A stretch of 44,428 nucleotides of DNA, from positions 1-44,428 of the forward strand of contig JASHQJ010000212.1 of the NCBI GenBank assembly GCA_030037595.1, in the 5' to 3' direction. The DNA comes from Candidatus Binataceae bacterium (lineage in GTDB: Bacteria > Desulfobacterota > Binatia > Binatales > Binataceae). The notes under the pieces were generated by a model. It had not been told where the DNA came from. It searched no databases and saw nothing but the letters and a program-made list of their open reading frames with translations. Positions 33,348-41,667 of this stretch are shown in pieces (the first letter of the stretch is position 1; every line of letters starts with the position of its first letter). The position numbers and the translations under genes were made by a program.

Positions 33348-34487
33348 ATGGCGGCGATACCGAGAAGCGCAATCCGGCTCGTCAAGATTGCCGGAATCCA
33401 AATCGACATCGACTATTCGTGGCTGATTGTATTTGGGCTCGTCCTGTGGAGTCTGGCGGCCGGTTATTTTCCGCAGGCTTACCCCGGATACGCCGCTTCG
33501 CAGTACTGGATTATTGGACTGGTCGCGGCCGTGCTCTTTTTCTCGTCGGTTCTGTTTCACGAGCTCTGTCACGCTATGGTCGGCAATCGCCTCGGCGAGA
33601 GCATCGACCGCATCACACTCTTCATCTTCGGCGGTATGGCGCATCTGAAAGGCGAGCCGAGATGTGCTGAGGACGAACTCAAAATCGCGGCGGCCGGACC
33701 GCTCAGCAGTATCGTGCTCGGCGTGTTCTTCTGGCTGGTGGCAAACGCGACCGCGATCGCCGGTCAATTCTCGCTCTGGACCGCAGTCTTCCGATACCTT
33801 GCGTTCATCAACGTGGCGCTCGCCATCTTCAACCTGTTGCCGGGCTATCCACTCGACGGCGGGCGGCTGCTCCGGGCCGCACTCTGGAAGCGATGGGGCA
33901 GTATCGAGCGCGCAACTGCGCGCGCTGCGGATTGGGGTAGAACGCTCGCTTGGGGCTTGATGGCGCTCGGCATACTCGAAATCTTTGGCGGCGCGCTGGT
34001 CGGCGGGCTCTGGTTAATCTTCATCGGACTTTTTCTGCGCGGTGCCGCTGCCAGCGGCTACCAGGGAACGATTGTCGAGCAAACTCTGCAACGCATTCGT
34101 GTCGGCGACATCATGACGGCCCGGCCCATTACGCTCGACGCCGAGATCGCAATCCCTGATGCAGTCGAGAACTATTTTCTCAAACTTGGGCACGGCGGAT
34201 TTCCGGTCACCGCCGAGGGGCGAGTGGTAGGAATCTTGTCTCTGCAACTGATTAGCAGGTGCCCGGTTGAAGAGCGCCCACACAAACGGGCTCGCGATCT
34301 CATGCGCCCGCTGGATGCGAGCATTGAGATTGGTCCCTCTGAGAGCGGTCTCGCCGCGATGCAACAGATGAACGATGTCAACTCGGGCCGCTTGATCGTG
34401 ATTGACAACGGACAATTCGTCGGCCTCATCACACTCAGCGGCATCACGCGCTTCGTTCAGATGAAGACCCAACTCGCCGCAGCCTAG
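33348..34487 (+). CDS. Site-2-protease-like M50 intramembrane metalloprotease with CBS domains
   Basis: 379 residues. Five or six membrane segments occupy residues 15-235, with the zinc site HELCH (His71-Glu72-His75) and the second-site NLLPGYPLDGGR (Asp170). A C-terminal pair of CBS domains (about 250-370) would tune the protease to adenine nucleotides. Such proteases cut membrane-bound regulators or small membrane proteins. The domain order matches mycobacterial Rip3 (Rv2625c), a DosR-regulon gene. It is divergent from the histidine kinase, and the cox genes follow after 233 bases. Confidence 0.93.
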   Translation: MAAIPRSAIRLVKIAGIQIDIDYSWLIVFGLVLWSLAAGYFPQAYPGYAASQYWIIGLVAAVLFFSSVLFHELCHAMVGNRLGESIDRITLFIFGGMAHLKGEPRCAEDELKIAAAGPLSSIVLGVFFWLVANATAIAGQFSLWTAVFRYLAFINVALAIFNLLPGYPLDGGRLLRAALWKRWGSIERATARAADWGRTLAWGLMALGILEIFGGALVGGLWLIFIGLFLRGAAASGYQGTIVEQTLQRIRVGDIMTARPITLDAEIAIPDAVENYFLKLGHGGFPVTAEGRVVGILSLQLISRCPVEERPHKRARDLMRPLDASIEIGPSESGLAAMQQMNDVNSGRLIVIDNGQFVGLITLSGITRFVQMKTQLAAA

Positions 34488-34549
34488 ACCGCCGCTCACG
34501 ACGACTAGCAAATCAACCCTCCATATCAGTTGTGCCTAGCATCGATTGG

Positions 34550-34598
34550 ATCGAAGTTGGCGCAAACCATCGCGGCGCCACGGCTGGTTCGATTCGAT
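34550..34598. promoter_or_regulatory. Candidate upstream activator region for cox
   Basis: ATCGAA (34550-34555) is matched by TTCGAT at 34588-34593 and again at 34593-34598, forming a loose inverted repeat. It lies 85-135 bases upstream of the predicted sigma-54 site, where an NtrC-type activator would bind. The evidence is symmetry and distance only. Confidence 0.2.
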
Positions 34599-34682
34599 AC
34601 AGTTGGCCAAAGTTTGTTTCTCTTCGTAACACTGGGGGCTTTGGTCATTCCGAATCGTGCCCTTAGTTCTGCTTGATTTTTT

Positions 34683-34697
34683 TGGCACACCACGTGC
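34683..34697 (+). promoter_or_regulatory. Predicted sigma-54 promoter of the cytochrome oxidase operon
   Basis: TGGCAC-ACCAC-GTGC, preceded by a T-run, matches TGGCAC-N5-TTGC with one mismatch and correct GG-N10-GC spacing. Transcription would start near 34709, 12 bases before the coxB ATG. It has the same departures from consensus as the site at 25620-25634 (GTGC in place of TTGC). Confidence 0.6.
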
Positions 34698-34720
34698 TCT
34701 TCGTCACGGGCTTTTGAGAT

Positions 34721-35401
34721 ATGGTTGCTGGTCTTCTTCCAGAAAATGTCACGTCCTTTGGCGGCCAGATAGATTGGGTCTTTACACTGATTTTCTATGT
34801 GGTCGGATTCTTCTTCGTTGTAGCCGAAATTCTGCTCGTCTACTTCGCCCTGCATTATCGGCGAGGTCGCGTGAAGCATGCGATCTACAGCCGCGGCGCC
34901 AAGCTTCGCGAAGCCGCATGGGTCCTTATTCCCGCGGCAGTGGTGCTGATCTTCGACCTGGCAATCGATGCTGCTGGGCATCGCGCCTGGGCGCTGGTCA
35001 AGGAAAATCCGCCGCAGGCCGAGCTCGAGGTCAAAGTCACGGCCAAGCAGTTCAACTGGAACTTCACGTATCCGGGGAAGGACGGAAAGCTTGGTGGCGC
35101 AAATGATTTGACATTTGAAAACGAGCTTCACGTTCCAGTCGGCAAGGTTGTTCGCGTTGTTCTGAACTCAGAGGACGTCATCCATAGTTTTTGGGTGCCG
35201 AACTTCAGGCTTAAACAGGACGTTGTTCCAGGCCGCAGAATCGTGGCGTGGTTCAAGGCAACAAAGACGGGCTCTTATGAGATCGCGTGCTCGGAGCTCT
35301 GCGGCTTTGGTCACTACTCGATGCGGGGCGTCGTGATCGTTCAATCCGAATCCGACTATGCGCGGTGGCGCGCAGAAGCTTTAGCGGGCGGAGCCAAATA
35401 G
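34721..35401 (+). CDS. coxB: Cytochrome c oxidase subunit II
   Basis: 226 residues, with two membrane segments (about 18-43 and 65-83) and a periplasmic cupredoxin domain. The CuA ligands are complete: His155, Cys190, Glu192, Cys194, His198 and Met201 in CSELCGFGHYSM. It receives electrons from cytochrome c. There is no fused haem c domain, but a separate c-type cytochrome gene ends the cluster at 38857. It is the first gene of the operon. Confidence 0.96.
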   Translation: MVAGLLPENVTSFGGQIDWVFTLIFYVVGFFFVVAEILLVYFALHYRRGRVKHAIYSRGAKLREAAWVLIPAAVVLIFDLAIDAAGHRAWALVKENPPQAELEVKVTAKQFNWNFTYPGKDGKLGGANDLTFENELHVPVGKVVRVVLNSEDVIHSFWVPNFRLKQDVVPGRRIVAWFKATKTGSYEIACSELCGFGHYSMRGVVIVQSESDYARWRAEALAGGAK

Positions 35402-35417
35402 GTATCTGGGTGAGGGT

Positions 35418-37154
35418 ATGTCAACTGCTGTTGCCGTCAGTTCCGTAGATCATGACGCGCGTGCGCACGAACATGAATTGGGCTTTGTGCGGCGCTACAT
35501 TTTCTCGGCCGATCACAAAGTAATCGCCAAGCAGTACATGACCTTGTCGGCGCTGATGGCGCTTATCGGCGGTGGATCGAGCTACCTGATTCGATGGCAG
35601 CTTGCATGGCCCGAAACGTCGATCCCTGGGTGGGGGCCGATAGGGCCGGACGACTATAACGCGCTCATCACCATGCATGGGACGATCATGGTGTTCTTTG
35701 TCGCGATGCCGCTGTTGCTTGGTGCGTTCGGCAACTACCTGATCCCGCTGATGGTCGGCGCTGACGATATGGCTTTCCCTCGCTTGAACGCGTTGTCCTT
35801 CTGGACCCTGTTTACGGCTTCCAGCGTGCTAATCGCCTCGTTCTTCGTGCCTAACGGCCCCGCGGCCGCGGGGTGGACTGGATACGTACCGCTGTCAGAT
35901 AAGGCGGTCTATACCGGAGTTACCTGGGGCCAGAATCTCTGGATCATCGCACTGGCGCTCGAATTTGCGTCGTTTCTCATGGGCGGCGTCAACTTCCTTG
36001 TTACCGGCCTCAACCTGCGCACGCGCGGAATGACCTTGATGCGCCTGCCGCTTCTGGTCTGGATGGAGTTGACCGCGGCTGTGGTTTTTCTACTCTCGGT
36101 CGGGCCGCTGGTGGCGGGAGCTATTATGCTCCTCCTCGACCGCACGATGGGCACGGGATTTTATCAGCCCGATCGTGGCGGCGACCCTCTCCTCTGGGAG
36201 CATCTCTTCTGGTTCTTTGGCCATCCGGAGGTTTACGTCGTGGCTCTGCCAGGATTCGGAATCATGCTAGAGGTGATTCCCGCCTTCGCGCGCAAGCCGA
36301 TCTTCGGCTACCGAATGATGGTCTATTCGACGATCGGCGCCGGTCTGCTGAGCTTCATCGTCTGGGCGCATCACATGTTTGTCTCTGGGATGGATCCGCG
36401 CCTGGCCAGCCCTTTCAGCGTCACGACGATTATGATTTCGGTGCCGTTCGCAATCATCCTCTTCGCGATGATCGCAACGTTGTGGGGCGGATCAATTCGT
36501 TTGGCTTCGCCGATGCTATTCGCGCTTGGCGGCGTCGCAACCTTCCTCATTGGCGGCGTGACTGGAATTTTCCTGGGTTCGGCAGCGGTCGATATCGTAA
36601 TGCACGGAACTTATTTCGTTGTCGCGCACTTTCACTACACCCTGTTCCCGGTAGTGTTCTTCGGCGGCTTTGCCGGCATCTACTTCTGGTTCCCGAAGAT
36701 GTTCGGCCGAATGATGAACGAAGCCCTGGCTCAGATCCATTTCTGGATTACGTTCGTGTCCTTCAACGTCGTATTCATTCCATTGTTCCTAGTGGGTCTG
36801 GGCGGGAGTCCGCGGCGAATCTACGAGCTATCGTCCTATGACTCGTTGAAGCACCTGCAGCCGTTGCACGTTGTTGCTACTATCGGAGCAATCGTTCTGT
36901 TGCTTGCCCAGGTGCCGTTCATCATCAACTTCTTCTATTCGCTCGCGCGTGGACCGCGAGCGGAGCGAAATCCCTGGCATGCTAACACGCTCGAATGGAC
37001 CGTAGATTCGCCACCTCACCATCCGAACTTCGCTCGGCCTCCGCGAGTGTATCGTGACCCTTACGAGTACAGCGTGCCGGGCGCGCTCCATGACTTCATA
37101 CCCCAGGATGTCGCGCCGGACGAACCAGTCGATGTTAAGGCGGTGGCAGATTGA
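35418..37154 (+). CDS. coxA: Cytochrome c oxidase subunit I
   Basis: 578 residues with 12 membrane segments. The haem a ligand His87 (MHGT), CuB ligands His269, His318 and His319, cross-linked Tyr273 and haem ligands His404 and His406 are visible. The FFGHPEVY motif with Glu271 marks an A1-type haem-copper oxidase with a D-channel, able to pump protons. It reduces oxygen to water in the inner membrane. It follows coxB by 16 bases. Confidence 0.97.
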   Translation: MSTAVAVSSVDHDARAHEHELGFVRRYIFSADHKVIAKQYMTLSALMALIGGGSSYLIRWQLAWPETSIPGWGPIGPDDYNALITMHGTIMVFFVAMPLLLGAFGNYLIPLMVGADDMAFPRLNALSFWTLFTASSVLIASFFVPNGPAAAGWTGYVPLSDKAVYTGVTWGQNLWIIALALEFASFLMGGVNFLVTGLNLRTRGMTLMRLPLLVWMELTAAVVFLLSVGPLVAGAIMLLLDRTMGTGFYQPDRGGDPLLWEHLFWFFGHPEVYVVALPGFGIMLEVIPAFARKPIFGYRMMVYSTIGAGLLSFIVWAHHMFVSGMDPRLASPFSVTTIMISVPFAIILFAMIATLWGGSIRLASPMLFALGGVATFLIGGVTGIFLGSAAVDIVMHGTYFVVAHFHYTLFPVVFFGGFAGIYFWFPKMFGRMMNEALAQIHFWITFVSFNVVFIPLFLVGLGGSPRRIYELSSYDSLKHLQPLHVVATIGAIVLLLAQVPFIINFFYSLARGPRAERNPWHANTLEWTVDSPPHHPNFARPPRVYRDPYEYSVPGALHDFIPQDVAPDEPVDVKAVAD

Positions 37155-37190
37155 GGTCGCAACACAACCCCGGCGTGCGGTGAATGGAAG

Positions 37191-37796
37191 ATGGGTGCAG
37201 GCATTCAGACTATCGTTCAGCGGGACGAATACGACGATACGATTCGTCGTATTCCGCCCGGCAAGATGGCGATTTGGTGGTTTCTTGCCTCCGAAATCAT
37301 GTTATTCGGCGGGCTGATTACGGCGTTCGTGCTGTTTTCGTTCGCCTCCCACGGTGCATTTGCTGCAGATGCAAAGCACGTGCAATGGCGGCTCGGAGCT
37401 GTCAACACACTGGTTCTGGTGACGTCCAGCCTTACGATGATTCTGGCGTTAGGTTACGCGCGCGCGCACAATCTGGCACGCACTCGTCTATTCTTGTTGA
37501 TAACAGTACTTCTAGGACTGACCTTCCTCGGTATCAAGTCAATCGAATATACAACCGAGATTCGTGAAGGGTTCACGCCGGGCACAAGTCTTTTCTGGTC
37601 ATTCTACTTTGGGATGACTGGGTTACACGCCTTGCACATGATCGCGGGCATCATCATCAACTCATTCCTTCTCGTGGCAGCGCTCAGAAAAAAACCGTGG
37701 GACTTTCTTGAGCGAAGACTAGAGTTAGGCGGACTCTATTGGCACTTCGTTGACGTTGTCTGGATATTCCTGTTTCCACTGCTGTACCTGACCTGA
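37191..37796 (+). CDS. coxC: Cytochrome c oxidase subunit III
   Basis: 201 residues with five membrane segments, the short subunit III of caa3/SoxM-type oxidases rather than the seven-segment long form. The segments PGKMAIWWFLASEIMLFGGL, FYFGMTGLHALHMIAGI and YWHFVDVVWIFLFPLLYL are characteristic. It stabilises proton uptake in subunit I. It starts 36 bases after coxA. Confidence 0.95.
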   Translation: MGAGIQTIVQRDEYDDTIRRIPPGKMAIWWFLASEIMLFGGLITAFVLFSFASHGAFAADAKHVQWRLGAVNTLVLVTSSLTMILALGYARAHNLARTRLFLLITVLLGLTFLGIKSIEYTTEIREGFTPGTSLFWSFYFGMTGLHALHMIAGIIINSFLLVAALRKKPWDFLERRLELGGLYWHFVDVVWIFLFPLLYLT

Positions 37797-37806
37797 CAGA
37801 AAGAAG

Positions 37807-38115
37807 ATGACTAACACTCCGAGTACGGATACATCAGAACGTAGTGAGAATTCTCTCTACTTTATCGTATGGGTCTGGCTGGTTGTACTGCTTGCAGTCG
37901 GTCTGTCTTTGTTTGGTCTGCCGATCCCGCGTCAAGTGGCAGTCGCGTTGATCTTTTCGGTAGCGGCGATCAAGGCGGCCCTTGTCCTTCGAAATTACAT
38001 GCACCTCAAGCACGAGCACTTTCTGATCTATCTGATAGTCCTAGTACCGCTGCTTTTCTTTCTGGGTTTCGCGTTGGCCCTCGTGCCCGATCTCGTATTC
38101 CGGCACGCGATGTAG
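37807..38115 (+). CDS. coxD: Cytochrome c oxidase subunit IV (caa3-type)
   Basis: 102 residues with three membrane segments. The central LRNYMHLKHEHFLIYL block is the family mark of caa3-type/CyoD-related subunit IV. It is an assembly and stability subunit, starting ten bases after coxC. Confidence 0.9.
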   Translation: MTNTPSTDTSERSENSLYFIVWVWLVVLLAVGLSLFGLPIPRQVAVALIFSVAAIKAALVLRNYMHLKHEHFLIYLIVLVPLLFFLGFALALVPDLVFRHAM

Positions 38116-38117
38116 CG

Positions 38118-38360
38118 ATGGCAGCGTCATTAAACCGTATTGGTGCATGGTGCATTGCGTTCACGGCGATCGTTTTGGCGCCGCGCTTCGCCTACGCCTG
38201 TGCGAGCTGTTTTGCTGCATCGAGCAGCGCGGGTCTGCGAGCATATTACCTGAGCACCGTAATATTGACGTTGATGCCTTTCGTACTGATCGCGGCGATC
38301 GGCCTCGTGGCTTACAAATCGAGGCAGCGAGGATCGACCGCGAAAAGTTGTCCCGACTGA
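38118..38360 (+). CDS. Small membrane protein with CxxC motif in the cox operon
   Basis: 80 residues. It begins two bases after the coxD stop. A cleavable-looking signal (about 1-27) is followed by ACASCF, then one membrane segment (about 45-66) and a basic tail. It resembles the short CxVCF-type membrane proteins often found in cox clusters next to copper-handling genes, recalled from memory. A role in copper or haem handling during oxidase assembly is a guess based on the cysteines and the operon. Confidence 0.65.
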   Translation: MAASLNRIGAWCIAFTAIVLAPRFAYACASCFAASSSAGLRAYYLSTVILTLMPFVLIAAIGLVAYKSRQRGSTAKSCPD

Positions 38361-38443
38361 ATTGCGAGGACCGCCGAAGAGTTTTAAAGCCGATTCGGCA
38401 GCAGTACACTGCGTCGTCGCAAGAACAATTAGAGACGCAGAAA

Positions 38444-38857
38444 ATGTCCAACCGAACTTCGATGCTCATCGCATCGGTGCTGCTCCTCTCGCTGGCCGGT
38501 CGTGGATTCGCTGCCCAACCGTCCGGCGCGCAAGAATTCACGACGTTCTGCGCTCGATGTCACGGGTCGGACGCTACCGGCAATGGGCCGGATGCCGGCG
38601 AGAAGCAAGGCTACTGGCCTGCGAATCTGACACTGATCGCCAGGAGCCATGGCGGCAAATTCCCCCGGCAGGAGATCTACGACATAATCGACGGTGGAAA
38701 GCGCTTGCCCGGCCACTACAATTTCGACAGTCCCATGCCGCTCTGGGGATTGAGCTTTCAGCTCAAAGGCAAGGAATATAGCGAGCAGAGCGAAGCGGCG
38801 GTACGCGCCAGAATAGAGGCACTCGTGGACTATCTCGAATCGATTCAGAAGAAGTAG
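38444..38857 (+). CDS. Periplasmic c-type cytochrome (cox-linked)
   Basis: 137 residues, signal peptide (1-25, MSNRTSMLIASVLLLSLAGR), single haem motif CARCHG near residue 37. A probable ligand Met is in SPMPLWGL. It is the closest relative in this window of the cytochrome in the stress string (22073-22486), with RSHGGKFP and YLESIQKK blocks matching. It follows the CxxC membrane protein by 83 bases and probably carries electrons to CuA of CoxB. Confidence 0.9.
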   Translation: MSNRTSMLIASVLLLSLAGRGFAAQPSGAQEFTTFCARCHGSDATGNGPDAGEKQGYWPANLTLIARSHGGKFPRQEIYDIIDGGKRLPGHYNFDSPMPLWGLSFQLKGKEYSEQSEAAVRARIEALVDYLESIQKK

Positions 38858-38905
38858 CTTATGGGCCGACGCTTTCTAGTCCGACGTTCAGCCGAAACAT
38901 TGCTA

Positions 38906-39517
38906 CTACTCTTGCATGATCGGCGCGGTCGGAAAGTTCTGGTCGAGGACGAGGTTTAGTTCCAGTACATTTACCCGCGGCTCGCCAAAGAGCCCGAGGT
39001 CGCGGCCGGTCACATGTTTAGCGATCAGCTCTGTCAACTTCTTAACCGAGATTCCTCGAGCGGCAGCGACGCGCGGAGCCTGGATCAAAGCGTTCGCGAC
39101 CGTAATATCGGGATCGAGTCCGGAAGCCGAAGTCGTAAGCATGTCAGCCGGAAGTTTCTGGACCCTTAGCTTTGGCTGCGCGAGGTCAAGTCTCTCGCGA
39201 TCAGTCGATAGACGCTGCCATAGCTCTTTGCTTGTCGGTCCGAGATTCGAGCCGCCGGAGGACGAGGCATTGTAAGGTTTGGCCGGCGTCGCGGACGGTC
39301 GGCCATGAAACCATTGCGGCCCGCTCCAATTCTGTCCGACGAGGGCCGATCCAATCACGACGCCGTCTGAATTTCTAATAAGGCTGCCGTTCGCGCGAAA
39401 CGGGAACAGGGCCTGGGCAAGTGCGGTAGCGGCCAGTGGATAAATGATGCCGCACAGTACCCAACTGACCAGCGAGAAGCGAATCGATCCCGCGATGATT
39501 TCTCGAATTGGTTTCAT
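38906..39517 (-). CDS. kdpC: Potassium-transporting ATPase subunit C
   Basis: 203 residues with one N-terminal membrane segment and a periplasmic domain. Conserved GSALVGQ, SGLDPDIT and LFGEPRVNVLELN blocks are present. KdpC is a chaperone-like subunit of the KdpFABC pump that raises potassium affinity. It starts inside the kdpB stop (ATGA). Confidence 0.95.
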   Translation of the reverse strand: MKPIREIIAGSIRFSLVSWVLCGIIYPLAATALAQALFPFRANGSLIRNSDGVVIGSALVGQNWSGPQWFHGRPSATPAKPYNASSSGGSNLGPTSKELWQRLSTDRERLDLAQPKLRVQKLPADMLTTSASGLDPDITVANALIQAPRVAAARGISVKKLTELIAKHVTGRDLGLFGEPRVNVLELNLVLDQNFPTAPIMQE

Positions 39518-41655
39518 CCAAGGAAAGTAGTCAGCAAAACGTCAATTATCTTGATACCCACGAAAGGCGCGATTAATCCGCCTACGCCGTAAACCATCAG
39601 ATTCCTGTAGAACGTCGCTTCGGCGCTGATGGCTCGAAACCGAACGCCGCGTAGAGCCAGCGGGATCAAACTCGGAATAATCAGTGCGTTGAAAATCAGC
39701 GCTGAAAGCACCGCGGTCTGCGGAGTGGCCAGATGCATTACGTTGAGCGCTGACAGACCCGGCAACGCGACGATGAACATGCCTGGGATAATTGCAAAGT
39801 ATTTCGCGACATCGTTTGCGATCGAAAAAGTGGTGAGCGCGCCGCGCGTTATCAGCATCTGCTTGCCGAGTGCGACGAGATCGATCAGCTTTGTTGGGTC
39901 CGAGTCGAGATCGATAAGATTGGCTGCCTCCTTGGCCGCCATGGTTCCGGAATGCATCGCTAGTCCGACGTCCGCTTGGGCCAGTGCCGGCGCGTCATTC
40001 GTTCCATCGCCGGTCATAGCCACGAGGCGCCCCCGACCTTGCTCCTCACGAATTATGCGGAGCTTGTCCTCCGGCTTTGCCTCCGCGATAAACCCGTCGA
40101 GCCCACCTTCCCTGGCGATGGCGCGGGCGGTCAGCGGATTGTCGCCCGTTATCATCACGCTACGGATTCCGATATTGCGTAGTTGTGCAAGGCGCTCTCG
40201 GATGCCCGGCTTCAACACGTCGGCCAACCGCACGATGCCAAGGATTTCGCCGTCCATCGAAACCGCGAGCGGAGTGGCTCCATCTTGAGCGATCACGCCA
40301 ACAGTTCCCTCGAGATCGCGAGGCGGGACTGCATTGAATCTTTCAGCGACGTGCTTTACGACCGCTTCGACCGCACCTTTGCGCACGACATGTCCGTCGG
40401 GCAGGTCAACTCCGCTCATGCGCGTTTGCGACGAAAAATCAAAACGCTGCGCGCGTTCGAGTTGACCGTCAGATCGCGCGCCCAATTTCTCGGCTGACGC
40501 GACGATAGTCTTGCCCTCCGGAGTTGTGTCGAAGGCGGACGCCAAGTACGCGGCTTGAACAAGCTTATGTGCCGGAACTCCGGCGAGTGGAATGAACTCT
40601 GTCGCCTCACGATTCCCAACGGTAATGGTGCCGGTTTTATCGAGCAGGATGGTCTGAATATCGCCCGCCGCTTCGACTGCCTTGCCGGACATCGCGATGA
40701 CGTTGAAACGCGCTGTGCGATCGATGCCGGCGATACCAATTGCCGAGAGCAGCGCGCCGATAGTGGTCGGAATCAGCGCAACCAGGAGTGCGATCAGATC
40801 CGCGATGTTGATCCTGGCGTGCAGATAGAAGGCCACCGGCGCCATCGCCGCGACTACGATCACGAAGATCAGCGTCAGTATCGAGAGCAGAACCGTGAGT
40901 GCGATCTCGTTAGGTGTCTTCTGGCGTCGCGCGCCTTCGACCAGGTGAATCATGCGATCAAGAAAGCTCTCACCCGGATTAGCGCTGACCTTTATTAACA
41001 ACTGGTCGGAGATTATGCGGGTCCCGGCCGTTACCGACGAAAAGATATCGGTGCCAGGCTCTTTAAGCACCGGTGCAGCTTCTCCGGTGATCGAGGATTC
41101 ATCGACATAAGCGGTGCCATCCATCACTTCTCCGTCTGAGGGAATGACATCGCCGCGATCGATGCGAATCAAATCACCCTTGCGCAAAGCATTCGCGGGA
41201 ACTTCCTCCACGTTACCCGTCCGCATAGCGAGGGCGCTTGAAAACATCCCGTCGCCGCTGATGCTGATGCGCCGCGCCTTGAGTTCGGTCTTGGTTTGGC
41301 GGAGCGTGGCGGCTTTTGCTTTGCCGCGGCCTTCCGCGATGGCCTCGGCAATATTTGCGAACCACACCGTCAGCAACAAAATGATCGTGACGGCGGCGTT
41401 GTATCCGACCGAAGCGTCGGATGGACCGAACAGCGCTGGGTCCAAAGTAAGCGCGGCCGTGACAATTGCCCCGAGAAATACAACGAACATGACGGGGTTG
41501 CGAACCTGCAGGCGCGGATCGAATTTTTTCAACGATTCCAGCAAAGCCTCGAATACCAGAGCTCGGCTGTAAGGACTCTCCGCAATCGGCCGCATGAGTT
41601 CGTGCGCAGACATCGTGCGTCGGCCCAGTTCTCGACTCTCCATCGCCATGCGCAT
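39514..41655 (-). CDS. kdpB: Potassium-transporting P-type ATPase subunit B
   Basis: 713 residues. Phosphorylated Asp339 in DKTGTIT and the hinge MTGDGTNDAPAL are intact. The actuator-domain motif reads TGEA (Ala193) where E. coli has TGES with the inhibitory serine Ser162. The ATG at 41655 gives about 20 extra N-terminal residues compared with short homologues; MSAHELMRP (Met15) is another possible start. It forms KdpABC with its neighbours. Confidence 0.96.
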   Translation of the reverse strand: MRMAMESRELGRRTMSAHELMRPIAESPYSRALVFEALLESLKKFDPRLQVRNPVMFVVFLGAIVTAALTLDPALFGPSDASVGYNAAVTIILLLTVWFANIAEAIAEGRGKAKAATLRQTKTELKARRISISGDGMFSSALAMRTGNVEEVPANALRKGDLIRIDRGDVIPSDGEVMDGTAYVDESSITGEAAPVLKEPGTDIFSSVTAGTRIISDQLLIKVSANPGESFLDRMIHLVEGARRQKTPNEIALTVLLSILTLIFVIVVAAMAPVAFYLHARINIADLIALLVALIPTTIGALLSAIGIAGIDRTARFNVIAMSGKAVEAAGDIQTILLDKTGTITVGNREATEFIPLAGVPAHKLVQAAYLASAFDTTPEGKTIVASAEKLGARSDGQLERAQRFDFSSQTRMSGVDLPDGHVVRKGAVEAVVKHVAERFNAVPPRDLEGTVGVIAQDGATPLAVSMDGEILGIVRLADVLKPGIRERLAQLRNIGIRSVMITGDNPLTARAIAREGGLDGFIAEAKPEDKLRIIREEQGRGRLVAMTGDGTNDAPALAQADVGLAMHSGTMAAKEAANLIDLDSDPTKLIDLVALGKQMLITRGALTTFSIANDVAKYFAIIPGMFIVALPGLSALNVMHLATPQTAVLSALIFNALIIPSLIPLALRGVRFRAISAEATFYRNLMVYGVGGLIAPFVGIKIIDVLLTTFLG

Positions 41656-41667
41656 CGAGCCTGCTGA

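Noticed and set aside
34526..35131. 201-codon minus-strand frame over coxB
   Set aside because: It mirrors coxB on the other strand and has no family resemblance; coxB has all CuA ligands.
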